DNA from: Streptomyces spiramyceticus
GTDB lineage: Bacteria > Actinomycetota > Actinomycetes > Streptomycetales > Streptomycetaceae
Reading direction: 5' to 3'
Length of the DNA stretch: 64,000 nucleotides
NCBI RefSeq assembly: GCF_028807635.1
Contig: NZ_JARBAX010000001.1
Coordinates: forward strand, 2,514,001-2,578,000
Part shown: one piece after another, positions 1 through 8,781 of the stretch
Layout: each line of letters opens with the position of its first letter
How positions within the stretch are numbered: position 1 is the first letter of the stretch
The notes under the pieces: model-generated
Database searches by the model: none
Seen by the model: the letters and a program-made list of their open reading frames with translations, nothing else
What the model was told of the DNA's origin: nothing
Program-made: the position numbers and the translations under genes

Positions 1-909
1 GTCGCACACCAGCGCCATGGAGCCCTTGGGCAGGACGTCCAGCAGCAGCTCCATGTCGTCGACGAGGACGGGGGCCAGGGACTCCATGCCCTCCACGGCG
101 ATGCCCTCGGCGAGCTTGCCGAGCAGCTCGCCGAGCTCCGGGTGCGCCTCGGCGAGGGCGGCTGCCCGCGCCTTCACGCTGTCGGTCAGCAGCAGCTCGC
201 GACAGGGCGGCGCCCACAGGCCGTGCTCGGCGACCTCCAGGGAGCGCTGGTCGGCGACCTTGAAGTAACGGATCTCCTCGACGTCGTCGCCCCAGAACTC
301 CACCCGGAGCGGGTGCTCCTCGGTCGGCGGGAAGACGTCGAGGATCCCCCCGCGTACCGCGAACTCACCGCGCTTCTCGACCAGTTCGACCCGGGAGTAC
401 GCCGCTGCCGCGAGCGCCGCCGTGATGTCGCCCAGATCCGCGCTCTGCCCGGTCCGCAGCGCCACCGGCTCCAGGTCGCCCAGCCCCTTGACCTGCGGCT
501 GAAGTACGGACCGTACGGGCGCCACGATCACGCTCACCGGACCTGCGGATGGGTCGTCGGCGCGGGGGTGCGCGAGGCGGCGCAGGACGGCGAGGCGGCG
601 GCCCATCGTGTCGCTGCGCGGCGACAGGCGCTCGTGCGGCAGCGTCTCCCACGCCGGGAACTCGACGACCCGGTCCTCGGGCAGCAGCGTGCGCAGCGCG
701 GCGGCCAGGTCCTCGGCCTCGCGGCCGGTCGCGGTCACGGCGAGCACGGTCCTGCCGGTCTCGCGGGCCAGCGCGGCCACAGCGAAGGGGCGCGCGGCGG
801 GCGGGCCGACCAGGTCGATGTGCATGCGGTTGCCGTCGGCGGCGGCCGTCACCGCTTCGGCGAGCGCCGTGTCTCGTACAACGGCATCCAGCAGACCGTG
901 CAGGCTCAT
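1..909 (-). CDS. mfd: Transcription-repair coupling factor Mfd, N-terminal part (cut by window edge)
   Basis: The 303 codons present encode the N-terminus of Mfd, the DNA translocase that removes stalled RNA polymerase at lesions and recruits UvrA. The start is ATG at 909. Visible are the UvrB-homology region (LVGPPAARPFAVAALARET, then VVEFPAWETLPHERLSP and SDTMGRRLAVLRRL) and the GGILDVFPPTEEHPLRVEFWG stretch that Mfd shares with UvrB domain 2 (written here as overlapping short pieces). The RNAP-interaction, helicase and C-terminal modules lie beyond position 1. It follows the ABC exporter pair on the same strand, with a strong hairpin between them, so it probably has its own promoter in 910-1040. 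Identity is secure from sequence; function is from the family. Confidence 0.93.
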   Translation of the reverse strand, partial: MSLHGLLDAVVRDTALAEAVTAAADGNRMHIDLVGPPAARPFAVAALARETGRTVLAVTATGREAEDLAAALRTLLPEDRVVEFPAWETLPHERLSPRSDTMGRRLAVLRRLAHPRADDPSAGPVSVIVAPVRSVLQPQVKGLGDLEPVALRTGQSADLGDITAALAAAAYSRVELVEKRGEFAVRGGILDVFPPTEEHPLRVEFWGDDVEEIRYFKVADQRSLEVAEHGLWAPPCRELLLTDSVKARAAALAEAHPELGELLGKLAEGIAVEGMESLAPVLVDDMELLLDVLPKGSMALVCD

Positions 910-1121
910 GAAGGGCTTCCGTCCGGGTAAGCGGTGTGGGTGTGGGCAACGCGAAGGACCCGACACGTGGAACGGGCCGGGGTTCTTCCAGACTACGGCT
1001 CGCTGCTGACAACCGCGTCCGCTATCCACACCCGCACAAACAGCCCGGCCCGGCGTGTTCCTCGGAACACCCCGGGCCGGGCCCGCCCCCGTACCGCCCC
1101 CCCGTACCCCGTTCCGCCCCG
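910..1121. other. Intergenic spacer, ABC permease to mfd
   Basis: This 212-bp gap has no credible gene. It holds the hairpin at 1043-1082 and, between that and the mfd start, about 130 bp where an mfd promoter would have to lie; no convincing -35/-10 pair stands out. Confidence 0.5.
1043..1082 (-). terminator. Strong hairpin ending the ABC exporter operon
   Basis: A 19-bp stem (1043-1061 with 1064-1082, one mismatch, 2-nt gap) lies 40-80 bp past the permease stop on the minus strand. There is no long T tract, which is normal for Streptomyces terminators. Confidence 0.75.
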
Positions 1122-3713
1122 CTAATCCGTGGCGATCGCGTTCAGTACGTTCATCCGCCCCGCCCGGAACGCCGGGACCAGCGCCGCGAACAGGCCCACG
1201 AAGGCCGAGGCCACGAAGACCGTGATGATCGTCGGCCACGGGATGTCCAGGATGCCCAGGCCCTCCAGGGCCAGCAGCTTCTGCGCCGACGTGCCCCAGC
1301 CCATGCCCAGGCCGAGGCCCAGCAGGGCGCCGAACAGGGCGATGACCACCGACTCCAGGCGGATCATGCGGCGCAGCTGGCGGCGCGAGAGGCCGATGGC
1401 CCGCATCAGGCCGATCTCTCTGGTCCGCTCGACGACCGACAGGGCCAGCGTGTTCACCACGCCCAGCACCGCGACGATGATCGCGAGGGCCAGCAGGCCG
1501 TAGACGATGTTGAGCAGCTGGCCGACCTGGTCCTTGAGGTCCTGCTTGAAGTCGGCCTGGTTCTGCACCTTGTACTGCGGGTACTCGGACAGCGTGTCCT
1601 TGAGCGCGGCGTACGCGGCTTCCTCCTTGCCTTCCACCGCCTTCGCATACATGACCGGGTTCAGCGGCATCCTGTCGGCCGACAGGTACTGAGCGGCGGT
1701 CGTGATGTTGGTGTACATCGCGCCCTCGTCGACGTCCGTGTCGTCCGAGGTGATCGCCGCGATCTTGAGCTTCGCGGTCTCGCCGCCCTTGAAGGCGACC
1801 GTCATCTCGTCGCCGACCTTGATGCCGTGCTTCTTGGCGTACGTGTCGCCGACGGACATGGCGTTCTTGCCGTACGCCGCCGACAGTTCACCGGCGACGG
1901 TCTCGCGCCGCAGGTCGCTGGTGTACGTCGGGTCGGCGGCGGCCAGCTCCGTCTCCTCCGACGTGCCGTCGGGGGCGGTCAGCTCGGCCTCGATGCCCTT
2001 GTAGCTGGTGAAGTGCTCGATGCCGGGGACGGCGCGCAGCGCCTTTTCCGCCTCGGGCACGATCGGCCCGCTGGGGCCGCTGCGGACGATGAAGTCCGCG
2101 CCGACCGACTTGTCGAGCTGGTCCGTCGCCGACGCGACCATCGAGGAGCCGACCACCGACAGGCACGCCACCAGCGCGAGGCCGATCATCAGGGCCGCGC
2201 CGGTCGCTCCCGTACGCCGGGGGTTGCGCAGGGCGTTGCGTTCGGCCATCCGGCCGACGGGGCCGAACATCCGCAGCACGAGGGCGCTGAGTACCCGCAC
2301 CACACCGCCGGCGAGCAGCGGTCCGACAACGATGAAGCCGATGAGAGTGAGTACGACACCGCCGCCGAGGAGCAGCGCGCCGACGCTCGCCTTGTCCGCC
2401 TGCGCCGTCAGGTAGAGCAGCACGCCACCCGTACCGGTCAGGACCAGGCCGATCCCGGCCCGTATCCACCCTGCCTTGGCGTCCGCCGGAGTCCCGGCGT
2501 CGCGGAGCGCGGCCATCGGGGAGACCTTGCCGGCCCGGCGGGCGGGGATGTAGGCGGCGACGACGGTGACGACGATGCCGAGCGCGAGTCCGACGGCCGG
2601 GGTCGTCCAGGCCACGGTCAGGTCCTCGGTGGACAGCTCCATGCCCATGGAGCCCATGAGCTTCATGAGGCCGACGGCGAGACCGACACCGGCGCCGACA
2701 CCGGCGACCGAACCGACGATGCCCAGCAGCAGCGCCTCCACCAGCACGGACCTGTTGATCTGCTTGCGGCTGGAGCCGATGGCCCGCATCAGGCCGATCT
2801 CGCGGGTGCGCTGGGCGACCAGCATCGAGAAGGTGTTGACGATCAGGAAGATGCCGACGAGGAAGGCGATTCCGGCGAAGCCGAGCATCGCGTACTTCAT
2901 CACGTCGAGGAAGGAGCCGACGTCCTCACGGCCCGAGTCGGCGGCCTCCTTCGCGGTCTGGAGCTTGTACGCCGCCGAGTCTCCGGGCGCACCGAGCGCG
3001 CTCGCGACGTCCTGCTTCAACTGGGTGTCGCTGACGCCTTGTTCGGCGGTGACCGCGATGTGCGTGAAGGTGTCCGGCGTGCCCAGCAGCTTCTGCTGCG
3101 AGGTGGCGGTGTCGAAGTACACGACGGTCGCGCCCGGGTTGGTCACCTTGAAGGAGGCGATGCCGGAGATCTTGGCAGTGAAGTCGCCGGTGACGGCTAT
3201 GGTCCGCAGCTCGTCGCCCAGCTTCAGGCCGTGCTTGTCCGCGGTGTCGGAGTCGACCATCACCTCGGTGGGCCCGCGCGGGGCGTGTCCCGAGGTGATC
3301 TCCATGGCCTTGAGGTCGTTCTGCGTCCAGTTGCCGGCGATCGTCGGGGCGCCGGTGTCGGAGCCCATGTTCTTGTTGTCGCTGTTGACGACGGTCACGG
3401 ACATGCTGGTCACGGCGCCTTCGGCGGACTTCACTCCGTCCGCCTTCGCCACCTGCCGGACTACGGAAGCGGGCAGCGCCTCGGGCCTGCCGGTCCGCGG
3501 GCCCTCGTCGTCGCCGACCTCGGCGGACTTGGGGCTGACGGTGACATCGGCCGCGGTCGCGGCGAAGAGCTTGTCGAACGTCGTGTTCATGGTGTCGGTG
3601 AAGACGAGCGTGCCGCACACGAACGCCACCGAGAGGAGGACCGCGACGGCGGAGAGCGCCATCCGTCCCTTGTGCGCGACGAAGTTGCGCATGGAGGTCC
3701 TGAGGACGGTCAT
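1122..3713 (-). CDS. ABC transporter permease, duplicated FtsX/MacB type (863 aa)
   Basis: Large membrane subunit of a MacB/LolC-like exporter. After one N-terminal membrane segment (about residues 18-38) comes a MacB-PCD-like external domain, then a cluster of membrane helices, a second external domain and a final helix cluster. The hallmark FtsX motif RTREIGLMRAIG occurs twice, once per half, showing an internal duplication of the FtsX domain. The ATG at 3713 overlaps the stop of the ATPase gene as ATGA; a longer reading frame to 3770 exists but lacks this coupling. Such exporters move lipids, peptides or antibiotics, or signal to the cell wall; the substrate cannot be read from sequence. 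Confidence 0.88.
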   Translation of the reverse strand: MTVLRTSMRNFVAHKGRMALSAVAVLLSVAFVCGTLVFTDTMNTTFDKLFAATAADVTVSPKSAEVGDDEGPRTGRPEALPASVVRQVAKADGVKSAEGAVTSMSVTVVNSDNKNMGSDTGAPTIAGNWTQNDLKAMEITSGHAPRGPTEVMVDSDTADKHGLKLGDELRTIAVTGDFTAKISGIASFKVTNPGATVVYFDTATSQQKLLGTPDTFTHIAVTAEQGVSDTQLKQDVASALGAPGDSAAYKLQTAKEAADSGREDVGSFLDVMKYAMLGFAGIAFLVGIFLIVNTFSMLVAQRTREIGLMRAIGSSRKQINRSVLVEALLLGIVGSVAGVGAGVGLAVGLMKLMGSMGMELSTEDLTVAWTTPAVGLALGIVVTVVAAYIPARRAGKVSPMAALRDAGTPADAKAGWIRAGIGLVLTGTGGVLLYLTAQADKASVGALLLGGGVVLTLIGFIVVGPLLAGGVVRVLSALVLRMFGPVGRMAERNALRNPRRTGATGAALMIGLALVACLSVVGSSMVASATDQLDKSVGADFIVRSGPSGPIVPEAEKALRAVPGIEHFTSYKGIEAELTAPDGTSEETELAAADPTYTSDLRRETVAGELSAAYGKNAMSVGDTYAKKHGIKVGDEMTVAFKGGETAKLKIAAITSDDTDVDEGAMYTNITTAAQYLSADRMPLNPVMYAKAVEGKEEAAYAALKDTLSEYPQYKVQNQADFKQDLKDQVGQLLNIVYGLLALAIIVAVLGVVNTLALSVVERTREIGLMRAIGLSRRQLRRMIRLESVVIALFGALLGLGLGMGWGTSAQKLLALEGLGILDIPWPTIITVFVASAFVGLFAALVPAFRAGRMNVLNAIATD

Positions 3714-4528
3714 GACGTCCGCCCGCGCGCGTCGAAGTCGGGGGTCTGGGGGCGTCCCCCAGAAAAGCACCGCATCCTGTCGAGGACCTGCTCGGCGGTC
3801 GGGGAGAACATCTCGTCGACGATCCGGCCGTCCGCGAGATACAGCACCCGGTCCGCGTACGAAGCGGCGACCGGGTCATGGGTGACCATCACGATGGTCT
3901 GGCCCAGCTCGTCGACCGACGTGCGCAGGAAGTCCAGCACCTCCGCTCCCGCCCGGGAGTCGAGGTTTCCGGTCGGCTCGTCGCCGAAGATGATCTCGGG
4001 GCGGGCGGCGAGGGCCCGCGCCACGGCCACTCGCTGCTGCTGGCCGCCGGACAGCTGCGTCGGCCGGTGCTTGAGGCGGTCCCCGAGACCGACCGTCTCC
4101 ACCACCCTGTTCAGCCACGCTGCGTCCGGCTTGCGGCCCGCGATGTCCATCGGCAGCGTGATGTTCTCCAGGGCGTTGAGAGTCGGCAGCAGGTTGAAGG
4201 CCTGGAATATGAAGCCGATCCGGTCCCTGCGCAGCTGCGTGAGCTTCTTGTCCTTGAGCTTGGTGATCTCGGTTTCGTCGAGATGGATCTCGCCCGACGT
4301 CACGGTGTCCAGGCCGGCCAGGCAGTGCATCAGCGTCGACTTGCCGGAGCCGGACGGGCCCATGATGGCGGTGAACTGCCCCCGGTTGATGTCCACATCG
4401 ACGTTGTCGAGCGCGACGACGCGGGTCTCCCCCGCCCCGTACGCCTTGACGACCTGCCGCGCCCTCGCGGCAACGGCCGTACGCCCGCCGGCGCCCTCTT
4501 GCCTGCTCATGGTCATGGCCGTTGTCAC
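3710..4528 (-). CDS. ABC transporter ATP-binding protein, MacB/LolD type (272 aa)
   Basis: ATPase partner of the downstream permease. It shows Walker A GPSGSGKS, signature LSGGQQQR and Walker B FGDEPTGNLDS, plus the LNALENITLPMDIAGR region typical of the LolD/MacB (3.A.1.125/122-like) class. The GTG at 4528 is chosen because AGGAG (4536-4540) sits 7 nt upstream; ATGs at residues 5 and 7 are alternatives. The last ~25 codons overlap a Streptomyces hairpin repeat (3746-3762), giving a low-conservation tail after the ABC core. It is first gene of a two-gene operon and is divergent from the MFS gene. Confidence 0.92.
   Translation of the reverse strand: MTTAMTMSRQEGAGGRTAVAARARQVVKAYGAGETRVVALDNVDVDINRGQFTAIMGPSGSGKSTLMHCLAGLDTVTSGEIHLDETEITKLKDKKLTQLRRDRIGFIFQAFNLLPTLNALENITLPMDIAGRKPDAAWLNRVVETVGLGDRLKHRPTQLSGGQQQRVAVARALAARPEIIFGDEPTGNLDSRAGAEVLDFLRTSVDELGQTIVMVTHDPVAASYADRVLYLADGRIVDEMFSPTAEQVLDRMRCFSGGRPQTPDFDARGRTS
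3746..3762. repeat. Short CTGGGGG/CCCCCAG hairpin repeat inside the ATPase C-terminus
   Basis: A 7-bp perfect stem with a 3-nt CGT loop, flanked by GGGGGT, resembles the 'gggtctggggg-cgtcccccaga' hairpins scattered in Streptomyces chromosomes. It is translated here as part of the ATPase tail. Confidence 0.55.
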
Positions 4529-4651
4529 GGTAGGTCTCCTAGGTCGTCGATCGAGCACGTCGAGTCTGCGAACAGCCGTAGGAACAAGCTAAGGAGCGGA
4601 CCCCGCCCTCCTCGTCCTCCACCGGGACGAACGCCCCCTGGCCAGAAGTAA

Positions 4652-4674
4652 GGAGATCCCCCTAGGGGCTCTCC
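4652..4674. promoter_or_regulatory. 23-bp palindrome between divergent ABC and MFS genes
   Basis: GGAGA-T-CCCC-CTA-GGGG-C-TCTCC pairs at 9 of 11 positions. It sits 105 bp upstream of the MFS start and 124 bp upstream of the ATPase start, where an operator would control either or both. No cognate regulator gene is adjacent. Confidence 0.4.
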
Positions 4675-4778
4675 ACCCTCAGGTGGACCCGCACTCGGGG
4701 ACGACGGACCCTCCCGCTGCGCGACCTGCGGGTGAGAAGGTGTCGAGAGCCAGATACGTGCACGGTGAAGGGATCTTG

Positions 4779-6398
4779 GTGAGCGGCGCAAGCGGCACTG
4801 CGGGCACTACCGGCAGCACGGGCGGCACGGGCGGCGCCGGCAGTCCGGACGGCACGGGCGGCACGGACAGCACCGGCCCGCTACGCACCGCCCGTCGCGG
4901 CCCGGTCGTCGCCGCGCTCATGCTCGGCATGGCACTGGCCGCCCTCGACGGCACGATCGTCTCCACCGCCGTCCCCCAGATCGTCGGCGACCTGGGCGGA
5001 TTCGCCATCTTCTCCTGGCTGTTCTCCGGCTATCTCCTCGCCGTGACCGTCACCCTCCCGGTGTACGGAAAGCTCTCCGACACCTTCGGCCGCAAGCCCG
5101 TCCTGATCGCGGGCATAGCCCTGTTCCTCCTCGGCTCGCTCCTCTGCGCCTGCGCCTGGAACATGGGCAGCCTGATCGCTTTCCGTATCGTCCAGGGCCT
5201 GGGCGGCGGCGCCATCCAGGGCACCGTCCAGACCATCGCCGCCGACCTCTACCCCCTCAAGGAACGCCCGAAGATCCAGGCGAAGCTGTCGACCGTGTGG
5301 GCCGTGTCGGCCGTCGCGGGCCCGGCGCTCGGCGGGCTGCTCGCCGCCTACGCCGACTGGCGCTGGATCTTCCTCGTCAACCTGCCGGTCGGCGGCGTCG
5401 CCCTCTGGCTCATCGCCCGCCACCTGCACGAGGGCGCCCGTACGGCGTCGCGTACGGCCACCCGCCCCCGTATCGACTGGGCGGGCGCCCTGGCCGTGTT
5501 CGCCTGCGGCGGCCTGCTGCTCTTCGCCCTCGTCCAGGGCGGCGTCGCCTGGCCCTGGCTCTCCGCGCCCTCCCTGGCCCTGTTCGGCGGGAGCGCGCTT
5601 CTCGCCGCCGCGACCGTCGTCATAGAACGCCGCGCAGCCGAGCCGATCATCCCGGGGTGGGTGTGGCGCAGGCGCACCATCGCTGCCGTCAATCTCGCCC
5701 TCGGCGCGCTCGGCCTCCTCATGGTCGCGCCGACCGTGTTCCTGCCCACCTACGCCCAGTCGGTCCTCGGTCTCGGCCCGATCGCCGCCGGTTTCGTTCT
5801 ATCGATCATGACGCTGAGCTGGCCGGTCTCCGCCGCGCTGAGCCAGCACGCGTACAACCGCATCGGCTTCCGGCTGACCGCGATCATCGGCATCGGCTGC
5901 TCGACGCTGATCCTGCTCGCCTTCCCGCTGCTGCCGTTCCCGGGCGCCGCGTGGCAGCCCGCCCTGATCATGCTGCTGCTCGGCGCGGCGCTCGGTCTCT
6001 TCCAGCTGCCCCTGATCGTCGGCGTCCAGTCGACGGTGGGCTGGTCGGAGCGCGGCACGACGACCGCGTCGGTCCTCTTCTGCCGGCAGGTGGGCCAGTC
6101 CGTCGGCGCGGCCCTCTTCGGCGCGATCGCCAATGCCACCCTCGCTTCAAAGCTCGCCGCCGCGCCCGACGGGATACACAACGGGCTGCCAGACGACCTC
6201 GATTCCGTCTCGCACGCGCTGGGCGATCCGGACTCGCTCACCGCAGAGGCCGCCGACTATCTGCGGCGGGCCGTGGACACCGCCGTCGACCATGTCTACG
6301 TGGGCGCGGCGATCGCGGCGGGCGTCGCTCTGCTCGTGCTCGTCTTTGTCGCGCCGCGCCGCTTTCCTGTCCTGGGAGAAGACAAACCGGTCGACTGA
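4779..6398 (+). CDS. MFS drug-export-like transporter, DHA2 / 14-TM family (539 aa)
   Basis: Proton-coupled exporter of the EmrB/QacA class, which pumps drugs and natural products from the cytoplasm. The start is GTG at 4779, with AAGGGA 5 nt upstream; longer in-frame starts back to 4683 lack a ribosome site. A Gly/Ser/Thr-rich cytoplasmic N-terminal tail (about 40 residues) precedes helix 1 (PVVAALMLGMALAALDGTIV, with motif-D1-like LDGTIVSTAVP). Motif A appears as GKLSDTFGRKP. Fourteen hydrophobic segments fit the length. It has no partner gene; the spectrum of substrates is unknown. Confidence 0.9.
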   Translation: MSGASGTAGTTGSTGGTGGAGSPDGTGGTDSTGPLRTARRGPVVAALMLGMALAALDGTIVSTAVPQIVGDLGGFAIFSWLFSGYLLAVTVTLPVYGKLSDTFGRKPVLIAGIALFLLGSLLCACAWNMGSLIAFRIVQGLGGGAIQGTVQTIAADLYPLKERPKIQAKLSTVWAVSAVAGPALGGLLAAYADWRWIFLVNLPVGGVALWLIARHLHEGARTASRTATRPRIDWAGALAVFACGGLLLFALVQGGVAWPWLSAPSLALFGGSALLAAATVVIERRAAEPIIPGWVWRRRTIAAVNLALGALGLLMVAPTVFLPTYAQSVLGLGPIAAGFVLSIMTLSWPVSAALSQHAYNRIGFRLTAIIGIGCSTLILLAFPLLPFPGAAWQPALIMLLLGAALGLFQLPLIVGVQSTVGWSERGTTTASVLFCRQVGQSVGAALFGAIANATLASKLAAAPDGIHNGLPDDLDSVSHALGDPDSLTAEAADYLRRAVDTAVDHVYVGAAIAAGVALLVLVFVAPRRFPVLGEDKPVD

Positions 6399-6448
6399 AA
6401 CGGGCCTCCTCGACCCGTTACCACCAGTAAGGTTTCGGGAGCGTCTCA

Positions 6449-6521
6449 TTACCCGAGGTAACTGCCTGATTCCCGGCGCCAGTTCGTACGAAAGGCTCGC
6501 CGGGGCGACTACCCCTGGGTA
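6449..6521. promoter_or_regulatory. Two GGTAAC-type palindromes upstream of the DUF485/symporter operon
   Basis: TTACC-CGA-GGTAA (6449-6461) and TACCC-CT-GGGTA (6510-6521) share a TACC/GGTA core, with a further GTTACC at 6417. They lie 100-175 bp before the DUF485 start in an otherwise empty 223-bp gap, and may be operator half-sites. Confidence 0.35.
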
Positions 6522-6621
6522 ACGTACGCGACCCCACAGCGCCCCGCCGCCGCTCCCGGCCCCGGTCGCGCTCCTCCCTGCACCCCGCTCGGGTACCAGC
6601 CGCGCAAGGAGAAGCCCGTAC

Positions 6622-7008
6622 ATGCCGCACTACCCGGAATACCTGTACCCCTGGCAAAGCTCCAAGCCTGTCCCACCCGTACCGCCGCAGCCCGTCCCCG
6701 CACACCCCGGCATGCCCGGCCACCACAGCGACCTGCGCCAACTGCGTTCGGCGTACCGCCGCCTGCGCCGCGTCGCCACCCTCACCGCCCTCGGCTACTT
6801 CACGCTCTTCCTGATCCTCTCCGGCTACGCGCCCGACCTGATGGGCAGCGAGCTGCCGGGCGGCCTCAACACCGGTCTGCTGCTCGGCCTCTGCCAGCTC
6901 CCCGTCACGCTCGTGGCCATAACGGTGTACGAGAAGTCCGCCCGCCGCAGAGTCGACCCGCTCTCCGAGAACCTCCGCAATCAAGCGTCGCGGGGAGCGG
7001 CCCGGTGA
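6622..7008 (+). CDS. DUF485 family membrane protein (128 aa)
   Basis: Small inner-membrane protein that routinely accompanies acetate/solute:sodium symporters (the YjcH-ActP arrangement); it is thought to assist the symporter. A Pro-rich cytoplasmic N-terminus (VPPVPPQPVPAHP) is followed by a basic HSDLRQLRSAYRRLRR segment and two membrane helices (about residues 52-74 and 85-107), the normal DUF485 topology. AAGGAGAAG precedes ATG 6622. Its stop overlaps the symporter start as GTGA, so the two are translationally coupled. Confidence 0.85.
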   Translation: MPHYPEYLYPWQSSKPVPPVPPQPVPAHPGMPGHHSDLRQLRSAYRRLRRVATLTALGYFTLFLILSGYAPDLMGSELPGGLNTGLLLGLCQLPVTLVAITVYEKSARRRVDPLSENLRNQASRGAAR

Positions 7009-8609
7009 CCGGATTCAGCGACTCCACGCAGGAAATCTCTCTGGTCGCCTTCATCGCGGTGGCCACAGTGACGCTGCTGATGTGCGTGATGACCGGGCCC
7101 GACCGCGACGACCTCGCCGAGTTCTACACGGGCTACCGCTCCCTCTCCCCCATGCGCAACGGCCTCGCCATAGCGGGCGATTACATCTCGGCGGCCACCG
7201 TCCTCGGCACGATCGGCGTCATCTCACTCACCGGCTACGACGGCGTCGTACTGGCCCTGAGCACGGCAGTCTCCCTCGTACTCCTGATGTTTCTGCTGGC
7301 CGAACCCCTGCGCAACGCGGGCCGGTTCACCATGGGCGACGCCCTCGCCCGCCGCGCGCCGAGCCGCGCCGTACGCATCACGGCCAGCGCCGTCACGCTC
7401 GCCGCGCTGCTCCCCCTGATGGTCGTACAGCTCGCCGGCGCCGGTCACTTGCTCTCCTTCATCCTGGGCTTCGAGGGCTCGGGATTCAGGACCAGCTGCA
7501 TCGTCCTCCTGGGCGTACTGATGATCAGCTACGCCGCCATCGGGGGCATGAAGGGCACCGCCCTCATCCAGATCATCAAAACCGTCTTCCTGCTGGGCGC
7601 GGGCGTTGCGGTCGCCGTCCTCGTCCTCAATCACTTCGACTGGAGCGCAGGGGGACTGCTGGGCGCGGCCAGGGACGGCAGCGGCGCGGGCGACGCCTAC
7701 CTGAGGTCGGGGCTCCAGTTCGGCGGCAACGAACTCGACATGATCAGCTCGGAGTTGACGGTCGTCCTGGGCGCCGCCTGCCTCCCCCACATCACGATGC
7801 GCATGTACAGCTCGCGCAACGCACTCGCCGTACGCCGCTCGATGTCCTGGGCGGTCTCGGTCGTCGTCTTCTTCTGCCTGCTCATCACGGTGATCGGCTT
7901 CGGCGCGGCGGCGCTCGTCGGCCGCCCGACGATCACTACGCACGACCCGCAGGGCAACACCTCGATCCTGCTGGTCACTCAGGCCCTGGTGGGCACCGAC
8001 GCGTCCGCCCTCGAAACCCTGATCTTCACGTCCGTGACCACCGCGATCTTCCTCACCCTCCTCGCCTCGGTCGCGGGCATGATCCTGGCGTGCGCGAACT
8101 CGCTGGCCCACGACCTCTTCGTCCACGGCGTCCGCACATCCCTCGTGCGGGACGCGACCGAGATGGGCGTGGCCAGGGCGGCTGCGGTCGGAGTCGGCCT
8201 CCCCGCGATCGTCCTCGCGGTCCTGGCCCGCCACTGGAACGTACAGCCGCTCGTCGCTCTCTCCTTCTGCATCGGCGCATCCGCCCTCGCCCCCGCCCTG
8301 GTCTACAGCCTCTTCTGGCGCCGCTTCACGCGCACCGGCCTGATGTGCACCCTCATCGGCGGCACGCTGTGCGTCTTCGTCCTGATCACGGGCACCAACC
8401 TGGTCTCGGGATCACCCCATTCGGTGTTCCCCGCCCAGGACTTCAACTGGTACCCGTTCACCACGACGGGCCTGGTCTCGATCCCGTTCGGCTTCTTCAT
8501 GGGCTGGCTGGGTACGTTCCTGAGCCGCCGCACATCCGGCGATCAGCGGCGCCAGTACGAGGCGGTGGAGGCGTGGATCCTGGCCGGGGCGGGGGGCGGC
8601 AGCCGGTGA
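7005..8609 (+). CDS. Sodium:solute symporter, ActP-like (534 aa)
   Basis: Member of the SSS family; by pairing with DUF485 the likely cargo is acetate or another short monocarboxylate taken up with a cation. About 13 membrane helices are visible. The SSS signature region includes YAAIGGMKGTALIQIIKT, and an early AEFYTGYRSLSPMRNGLAIA is typical of ActP proteins. The start is GTG 7005, within the GTGA overlap. It ends shortly before a MITE-like repeat at 8629, which may serve as its transcription end. Confidence 0.88.
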   Translation: MTGFSDSTQEISLVAFIAVATVTLLMCVMTGPDRDDLAEFYTGYRSLSPMRNGLAIAGDYISAATVLGTIGVISLTGYDGVVLALSTAVSLVLLMFLLAEPLRNAGRFTMGDALARRAPSRAVRITASAVTLAALLPLMVVQLAGAGHLLSFILGFEGSGFRTSCIVLLGVLMISYAAIGGMKGTALIQIIKTVFLLGAGVAVAVLVLNHFDWSAGGLLGAARDGSGAGDAYLRSGLQFGGNELDMISSELTVVLGAACLPHITMRMYSSRNALAVRRSMSWAVSVVVFFCLLITVIGFGAAALVGRPTITTHDPQGNTSILLVTQALVGTDASALETLIFTSVTTAIFLTLLASVAGMILACANSLAHDLFVHGVRTSLVRDATEMGVARAAAVGVGLPAIVLAVLARHWNVQPLVALSFCIGASALAPALVYSLFWRRFTRTGLMCTLIGGTLCVFVLITGTNLVSGSPHSVFPAQDFNWYPFTTTGLVSIPFGFFMGWLGTFLSRRTSGDQRRQYEAVEAWILAGAGGGSR

Positions 8610-8628
8610 CGACTCCGGGCGGCCCTGG

Positions 8629-8729
8629 GGCGTGTCCGGCGGATCATGCCTGGGCCGCGGGGCTTGGCACGCACATCTGCGCTGAGATGGCGCCGCACCC
8701 TGAAGCCGGCCTGATCCGCCGGACACGCC
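8629..8729. mobile_element. MITE-like intergenic element with 18-19-bp inverted ends
   Basis: The ends GGGCGTGTCCGGCGGATCA (8628-8646) and its exact complement at 8712-8730 bracket 65 bp of non-coding DNA. CTGG flanks both sides (8625-8628 and 8730-8733), compatible with a 4-bp target duplication. I recall closely similar GTCCGGCGGATCA hairpins in many Streptomyces intergenic regions, but made no search. It separates two convergent genes. Confidence 0.55.
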
Positions 8730-8781
8730 CTGGTCGGACCTCGTCGGACCAGGGCCGCCGCCCCCTCCTCGTCGGACCTGG

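Noticed and set aside
936..4592. A 1218-codon open frame antisense to the ABC genes
   Set aside because: It is a shadow of third-position GC bias: Arg/Asp/His-rich composition, no domains, and the opposite strand carries complete ABC motifs.
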